The notes under the pieces were generated by a model, which searched no databases, was not told the origin of the DNA, and worked only from the letters and a program-made list of their open reading frames with translations. Source: Acrocarpospora pleiomorpha (lineage in GTDB: Bacteria; Actinomycetota; Actinomycetes; Streptosporangiales; Streptosporangiaceae). Taken from it: 64,000 nucleotides of DNA. This document shows, in pieces, positions 60,209 through 64,000 of this stretch (its first letter is position 1; each line of letters begins with the position of its first letter). The position numbers and the translations under genes are program-made. The stretch lies in contig NZ_BLAF01000059.1 of the NCBI RefSeq assembly GCF_009687885.1, forward strand, positions 1 to 64,000, given 5' to 3'.

Positions 60209-61345
60209 ATGAACGTGGACAGGGTCTCGCCGACGGCCGAAGGCCACGACCTGTTCGACCTGGTGCGGGAACTGGCCGCCAAGGAGGTCGCCCCCCGGGC
60301 CGCCGGGGACGAGGCGGCCGGCCGGTTCCCGCGTGAGCTGTTCCGGCTGCTGGGAGCCTCCGGGTTGCTCGGGCTGCCCTACGCGGAGGAGCACGGTGGG
60401 GCCGGGCAGCCGTATGAGGTGTATCTGCAGGTCGTCGAGGAGCTCGCCGGGGCCTGGCTGGCGGTCGGGCTGGGCGTCTCGGTGCACACGCTGTCGTGCT
60501 TCCCGCTCTCGGCGTTCGGGTCGGCCGCCCAGCGCGCCGAACACCTGCCCGAACTCCTCGGCGGCGAGGTCCTGGGCGCGTACTGCCTGTCGGAGCCGCA
60601 ATCCGGTTCCGACGCGGCCGCGCTGACCACCCAGGCCGCGCCCGTCGACGGCGGCTACTCCGTCGACGGGGTGAAAGCCTGGACCACCCACGGCGGCGTC
60701 GCCGACTTCTACACCGTCATGGCCAGGACCGAGGACGGCATCTCCTGCTTCCACGTCCCCGCCACCACCGCCGGCCTGTCCTTCGGCGCTCCGGAACGCA
60801 AGATGGGCATGCGCTCCTCCCCGACCGCCCAAGTCCGCTTCGACGACGTCCGCCTCCCCGCCGACGCCCTCATCGGCGACTCCGGCCAGGGCTTCCGCAT
60901 CGCCATGGCCGCCCTCGACGGCGGCCGCCTCGGCATCGCCGCCTGCGCCGTCGGCCTCGCCCAGGCCGCCTTCGAGACCGCGACGTCCTATGCCAAGGAA
61001 CGCCGCCAGTTCGGATCCAGGATCGCCGACTTCCAGGGCATCGGTTTCCTGCTCGCCGACATGGCCACCCAGATCGCCGCCGCCCGCGCCCTCTACCTGG
61101 ACGCCGCCCGCCTCCGCGACGCCGGCCGTCCGTACGGGACAAAGGCCGCCATGGCCAAACTCTTCGCCACCGACATGTGCATGAAGGTCACCACCGACGC
61201 GGTCCAGGTCCTCGGCGGTTACGGCTATGTCGAGGACTTCCCAGCCGAACGCTTCATGCGCGAGGCCAAGGTCCTCCAAATCGTGGAGGGCACCAACCAG
61301 ATCCAGCGACTGGTGATCAGTCGTGCGCTCACTAAGGATCAGTAG
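60209..61345 (+). CDS. Acyl-CoA dehydrogenase
   Basis: FAD-dependent dehydrogenase of 378 residues: EEHGGAGQPYEVYLQVVEEL, YCLSEPQSGSDAAALTTQA (flavin/substrate loop), GMRSSPTAQVRFDDVRLP, RRQFGSRIADFQGIGFLLADMA and the C-terminal LGGYGYVEDFPAERFMRE...EGTNQIQRLV with the catalytic Glu. It probably acts on short- or branched-chain acyl-CoA. AGGAG lies 8 nt before the ATG. Confidence 0.93.
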   Translation: MNVDRVSPTAEGHDLFDLVRELAAKEVAPRAAGDEAAGRFPRELFRLLGASGLLGLPYAEEHGGAGQPYEVYLQVVEELAGAWLAVGLGVSVHTLSCFPLSAFGSAAQRAEHLPELLGGEVLGAYCLSEPQSGSDAAALTTQAAPVDGGYSVDGVKAWTTHGGVADFYTVMARTEDGISCFHVPATTAGLSFGAPERKMGMRSSPTAQVRFDDVRLPADALIGDSGQGFRIAMAALDGGRLGIAACAVGLAQAAFETATSYAKERRQFGSRIADFQGIGFLLADMATQIAAARALYLDAARLRDAGRPYGTKAAMAKLFATDMCMKVTTDAVQVLGGYGYVEDFPAERFMREAKVLQIVEGTNQIQRLVISRALTKDQ

Positions 61346-61569
61346 TTCGGTGTTTCCGCAGGTCGGCGGGCTTCTATCCGATCTTCCCTCCAGCTTCGCG
61401 ATCAACCGCAAGATCGTCAATGTGATCGTGTTCACGGGGGGAAATGCCGGTTATTTCCCGTTTATCCCCGTCGATTACGGGCCCGGTGCTACCCCCCGAC
61501 CGGTTATCGATCATGCTGTGCGTCACGGGTCGCGCCGTGGAGCCGCTGCCTGCGCCCAAATATCGGCGG

Positions 61570-61841
61570 TCACCCGCGCTCCTGGGAGGAGGATTCAGAC
61601 GCGATCGTGGCCGCCGGGTGAGCGGCCACGATCGCGTCTGAACCTGTGTCAGCGGCGGTCAGATTGACGTAAACCTGCCGGATCTGGGCCTCAGCGTCCT
61701 CTTTACCGACCAGATTTCCAGATTTCCGTCGCCGTCCACCGGAACCTGACCCGAAACGGCGACCGTCGCTCCGGTGAAAGCGACCGCGTGGCTGTAGCCG
61801 TTGACGGGCGGTGAACCGCTGGGACGTATGAAGTGCTCCAT
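61570..61841 (-). pseudogene. ridA (YjgF/L-PSP) pseudogene
   Basis: Starts MEHFIRPSGSPPVNGYSHAV and GQVPVDGDGNLE, a clear RidA enamine deaminase N-terminus. Then an 8-bp tandem duplication (plus strand CAGATTTC at 61711 and again at 61719) shifts the frame and gives a stop at 61659. Ignoring one copy, the frame resumes as VGKEDAEAQIRQVYVNLT, but soon after lacks the rest of the fold, which is replaced by sequence of a large hairpin. So the gene carries both a frameshift and a 3' deletion. Confidence 0.8.
61594..61642. terminator. Perfect 21-bp stem hairpin
   Basis: Arms 61594-61614 and 61622-61642 are exact reverse complements, with a 7-nt loop. The left arm starts TTCAGACGCGATCG. It lies in the 3' part of the ridA remnant, about 250 bp past the acyl-CoA dehydrogenase gene. 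No T-run. It could be a two-way terminator or a palindromic insertion. Confidence 0.65.
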
Positions 61842-61978
61842 GGCGCCGATCATGCCACGACCGGAAATCGGCTCCTTACCGACGCAGGGGGTCGCCCATC
61901 AAAGGAATAGCCCCTCGACATCCACAGGTAGCTCCGGAAGTCATCCAAAACGCTGCCAGCCTCGCGCCTCGGGAACCT

Positions 61979-62626
61979 TCAGTTCAGGCTCCTGATGACC
62001 CCCGCGCCCTCCCCCGGCGTATTGTTCCAGCCGCGTAATTTCTCGGCGAGCGCGTACACTCGCTCATCCGCAGGCGGCAGATCGATCTGAAAATGCCCTT
62101 CATCTGGGACACCGAAGTCCCCGCCCCAGGTCACCACACCATCGCAGTCCGCCAAAATGTCACGGACGACGTTCACCTCATGTTCGTAGAATCCGCCCCG
62201 TACGCCGGGCGGATAGTGTCCTGGACGAATGTCGATCGCCGTACCTGACGCGTGGTTCTCCTCGTATCCGGTGAGCGTGTCCGGGCTTTTGAAGCCGAGC
62301 ACCTCACCTGGGCGCAGCGAGTCGATCTCGTAATGGAATCGGCGAACGACATGCACGAGTATCACCTCGGCCGCGCCGATCGCCACTGCGACCTCGAAGC
62401 CGGTGCCGGGCACGGGACGACTCCAGACGCTTCCACCCCCGTCGGCGGCCGTATTGATCGGCCAACCGTTCGGAGATTTCCGGCTGGACTGGATCTCCGC
62501 CGACGAACCGGCGACGAACCGGCCCGATGATCGGGCGACGACGACCCCCGGGAACATCGCGCCCGCGCCGGCCGCCAGGGCCAGTCCGACGGCGGAATGT
62601 AAGAACAGACGGCGTGATGTGGGCAT
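61979..62626 (-). CDS. Tat-exported M15-type peptidase
   Basis: D-Ala-D-Ala carboxypeptidase/L-Ala-D-Glu peptidase-like protein, 215 residues. A Tat signal (TSRRLFLHSAVGLALAAG) leads it out. The zinc site is visible: NHASGTAIDIRPGHYPPG (His and Asp) and DEGHFQIDLP (His). VTWGGDFGVPDEGH is typical of phage-endolysin-like M15 peptidases. It follows a small membrane protein and a lysozyme-like protein on the same strand. Confidence 0.85.
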   Translation of the reverse strand: MPTSRRLFLHSAVGLALAAGAGAMFPGVVVARSSGRFVAGSSAEIQSSRKSPNGWPINTAADGGGSVWSRPVPGTGFEVAVAIGAAEVILVHVVRRFHYEIDSLRPGEVLGFKSPDTLTGYEENHASGTAIDIRPGHYPPGVRGGFYEHEVNVVRDILADCDGVVTWGGDFGVPDEGHFQIDLPPADERVYALAEKLRGWNNTPGEGAGVIRSLN

Positions 62627-62659
62627 GCGAAAAACTCCGTTCCACCTGATGATTTGAGG

Positions 62660-63022
62660 TCAGCCCAGCGCGGTCCACGCGTCGGGGAAGACCGCGAAAA
62701 AGACGAAGGGGGTAAGCGAGATGATCACGCTGACCCACCAGTAGCTCCGGTTGGGCAGTCGCGTGACCCTGCGAGTCACCTTGTTGATGACCGTCCAGAG
62801 GATGAAGAACAGACCGACTGCCCCCAGCAGAACGAGCCAGGGGAGGATGCCGTCGTTGTCGGTGGGATCGCGTTCGGTCAGGCCGAGAGCGGCGAGCGGG
62901 TATTGGGCGAGGAACATCCAGACGAAGGCCAGCGGAATAACGCCGACGCTGCCGAGCACCACGTTGACGGAGACCGGCGCGAGCCAGGCGGACCAGGAGT
63001 ACGGCTTGGTGGCATTGGTCAT
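62660..63022 (-). CDS. Three-helix membrane protein of wall-hydrolase cassette
   Basis: A 120-residue membrane protein: WLAPVSVNVVLGSVGVIPLAFVWMFLA, LPWLVLLGAVGLFFILWTVI and WWVSVIISLTPFVFFAVF, with basic loops (NKVTRRVTRLPNRSY). No family recognised. Size, helices and place between two cell-wall hydrolases recall a holin, but that is inference only. ATG 63022; it starts 19 nt after the upstream gene's stop. Confidence 0.7.
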   Translation of the reverse strand: MTNATKPYSWSAWLAPVSVNVVLGSVGVIPLAFVWMFLAQYPLAALGLTERDPTDNDGILPWLVLLGAVGLFFILWTVINKVTRRVTRLPNRSYWWVSVIISLTPFVFFAVFPDAWTALG

Positions 63023-63041
63023 GGCGGCGCCCTTCACCACA

Positions 63042-64000
63042 TCACGGATTGCGGAGAGGGGCATGGTACTTCTCGAACACCTTGTACAACCCGAGAAGTT
63101 CATGCCCGTACTGGTCGGCATCTGGACCGGTGCCGTTGAAGCGGGCCAGGATCCGCCGAGTGTGATCCTCGCTGGTGCTGAGACCCGGCCGCGACACCCC
63201 GATATCGGCGGCGCTCCAGATGTGGACGTATCCCACGGCAGAGATGTTGTAGTTCGGGTCCTGGAGTCTCTGCCACACCGACCAGAGGTCGGGCTCGTTG
63301 GCCGGGCCGAGAACCGTGCCGCTGATGATGCCCTGCTCGATCGCGTGGTTACGGGCGCTGATTGCGGTCGCGGCGAAGATCTGGGCCAGGCCGGTGCTGC
63401 AGTCGTTCCTGCCGAGGACACCGTTGTTGTAGTAGTTCCGCACCATCTCATCCGCGACGCCGTCCAACAGATTGAGCTTGCGGATTTCCCAGAGGATCGG
63501 GCACTGGATGAGCGCCTTACGCATCTTCAACTGGCGCGCAAGACGCGTGATGAGACCGTCGTGGGTGAGGGTGATGTCCAGCGACTCGGTGGTGGTGTTG
63601 AAACCCAGGGTCGCGTTGTCTCTGTCGAATATCTCGCTGCCGCCCTCCTCCGGCACTCCGATGCCGGTGAGGTAGGTCTGGACGTCCACCAGTAGCGCAT
63701 CGTGCTGGGCCATGTCGAAGTCCACGTCGAGGTTGGCCTCAAGCTGGCCTGGCCCGAAGGTTCCCTGACCGGAATCCCGGCCCGAGGCGATGTTGTTGTC
63801 GATTTCGATGAATCCGCTGCCGGAGCCGACGGTGATGGTGGAGATCTGGTCGAAGGCCCAGTCCACCGGCAGCGGATAGCCCAGGTTTCCGGAGAATCCG
63901 GTGGACATGTCAGAGACGAAACTCGCTGACGAAAGGCCTTCGCCGGCGACTCGGGAACAGACGTTCCGTGGTCCGTAGATGCCAATCTGGTACTGGCTCG
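63042..64000 (-). CDS. DUF1906 glycoside-hydrolase-like plus lysozyme-like protein (partial)
   Basis: The 5' end lies beyond the window; the frame is open to base 64000. The visible N-terminal part (YQIGIYGPRNVCSR, MSTGFSGNLGYPLP, WAFDQISTITVG, IEIDNNIASGRD) is the end of a DUF1906/Rv2525c-like glycoside-hydrolase-like domain. The C-terminal ~200 residues have CPILWEIRKLN (possible catalytic Glu) and CSTGLAQIFAATAI, a lysozyme/lytic-transglycosylase-like pattern. It probably cuts peptidoglycan. It heads the operon with the membrane protein and the M15 peptidase. Confidence 0.75.
   Translation of the reverse strand, partial: SQYQIGIYGPRNVCSRVAGEGLSSASFVSDMSTGFSGNLGYPLPVDWAFDQISTITVGSGSGFIEIDNNIASGRDSGQGTFGPGQLEANLDVDFDMAQHDALLVDVQTYLTGIGVPEEGGSEIFDRDNATLGFNTTTESLDITLTHDGLITRLARQLKMRKALIQCPILWEIRKLNLLDGVADEMVRNYYNNGVLGRNDCSTGLAQIFAATAISARNHAIEQGIISGTVLGPANEPDLWSVWQRLQDPNYNISAVGYVHIWSAADIGVSRPGLSTSEDHTRRILARFNGTGPDADQYGHELLGLYKVFEKYHAPLRNP

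Overview
The window is a high-GC actinobacterial chromosome segment. It carries a Pup-proteasome system (dop, pup, prcB, prcA, pafA, pafB, pafC), tatA-tatC, a HelY-type helicase and an ECF41-type sigma factor, and many genes start with GTG. The gene set fits Streptosporangiales (Streptosporangium/Nonomuraea-like), but I cannot fix the genus. I recognise no rRNA, tRNA, CRISPR array, transposase or integrase.

Layout. 0.1-2.9 kb: membrane acyltransferase and dop. 2.9-20.4 kb: cobalamin (B12) region. A promoter and B12 riboswitch precede cbtB-cbtA (cobalt uptake), a degenerate histidine phosphatase, a ChlI/ChlD-like chelatase subunit, cobO, cobB, a PPOx-fold protein, cobL and cobM. A convergent minus-strand operon cobG-cobH-cobIJ-cobK-cbiD follows, with a Clp-N/RHH gene and an ECF41 sigma factor between the two arms. 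20.5-31.8 kb: a catabolic island with a minus-strand operon (DeoR regulator, FGGY kinase, SDR dehydrogenase, sugar-type ABC transporter, amidase, allophanate hydrolase) and a divergent pair (BtpA-like protein, inositol-monophosphatase-like protein). 31.9-35.6 kb: second B12 riboswitch and cobN. 35.7-38.4 kb: a probable gene remnant, a soluble Ser/Thr kinase and a membrane protein. 38.6-46.0 kb: pup, prcB, prcA, a lipoprotein, pafA, an FKBP lipoprotein, an HTH regulator and a DUF3291 protein. 46.1-61.3 kb: phosphoesterase, DUF3866, pafBC, tatAC, diacylglycerol kinase, helY, RNB nuclease, 5'-3' exonuclease, PP2C phosphatase, M24 peptidase and acyl-CoA dehydrogenase. 61.6-64 kb: a broken ridA and a minus-strand cassette of an M15 peptidase, a small membrane protein and a DUF1906/lysozyme-like protein cut by the window edge.

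How the genes work together. CbtAB brings in cobalt. CobN with the ChlID-like AAA/VWA protein inserts it. CobG, CobIJ, CobM, CbiD, CobK, CobL, CobH and CobB build the corrin ring, and CobO adenosylates it. PafA ligates Pup, Dop removes it, PrcAB degrades pupylated proteins, and PafBC is the family of DNA-damage regulators encoded beside them.

The least expected signal is structural. The B12 genes carry repeated local tandem duplications: 72 bp in the chelatase gene, 63 bp in cobB, 48 bp in cobIJ, and 107 bp between cobL and cobM. The last creates two micro-ORFs chained by ATGA overlaps. A nearly exact inverted copy of 130 nt of cobB lies just upstream of cobB. Elsewhere I see a pair of ~90-bp MITE-like palindromic elements at gene 3' ends, a ridA gene killed by an 8-bp duplication, and a proteasome locus whose dop is about 36 kb from pup.
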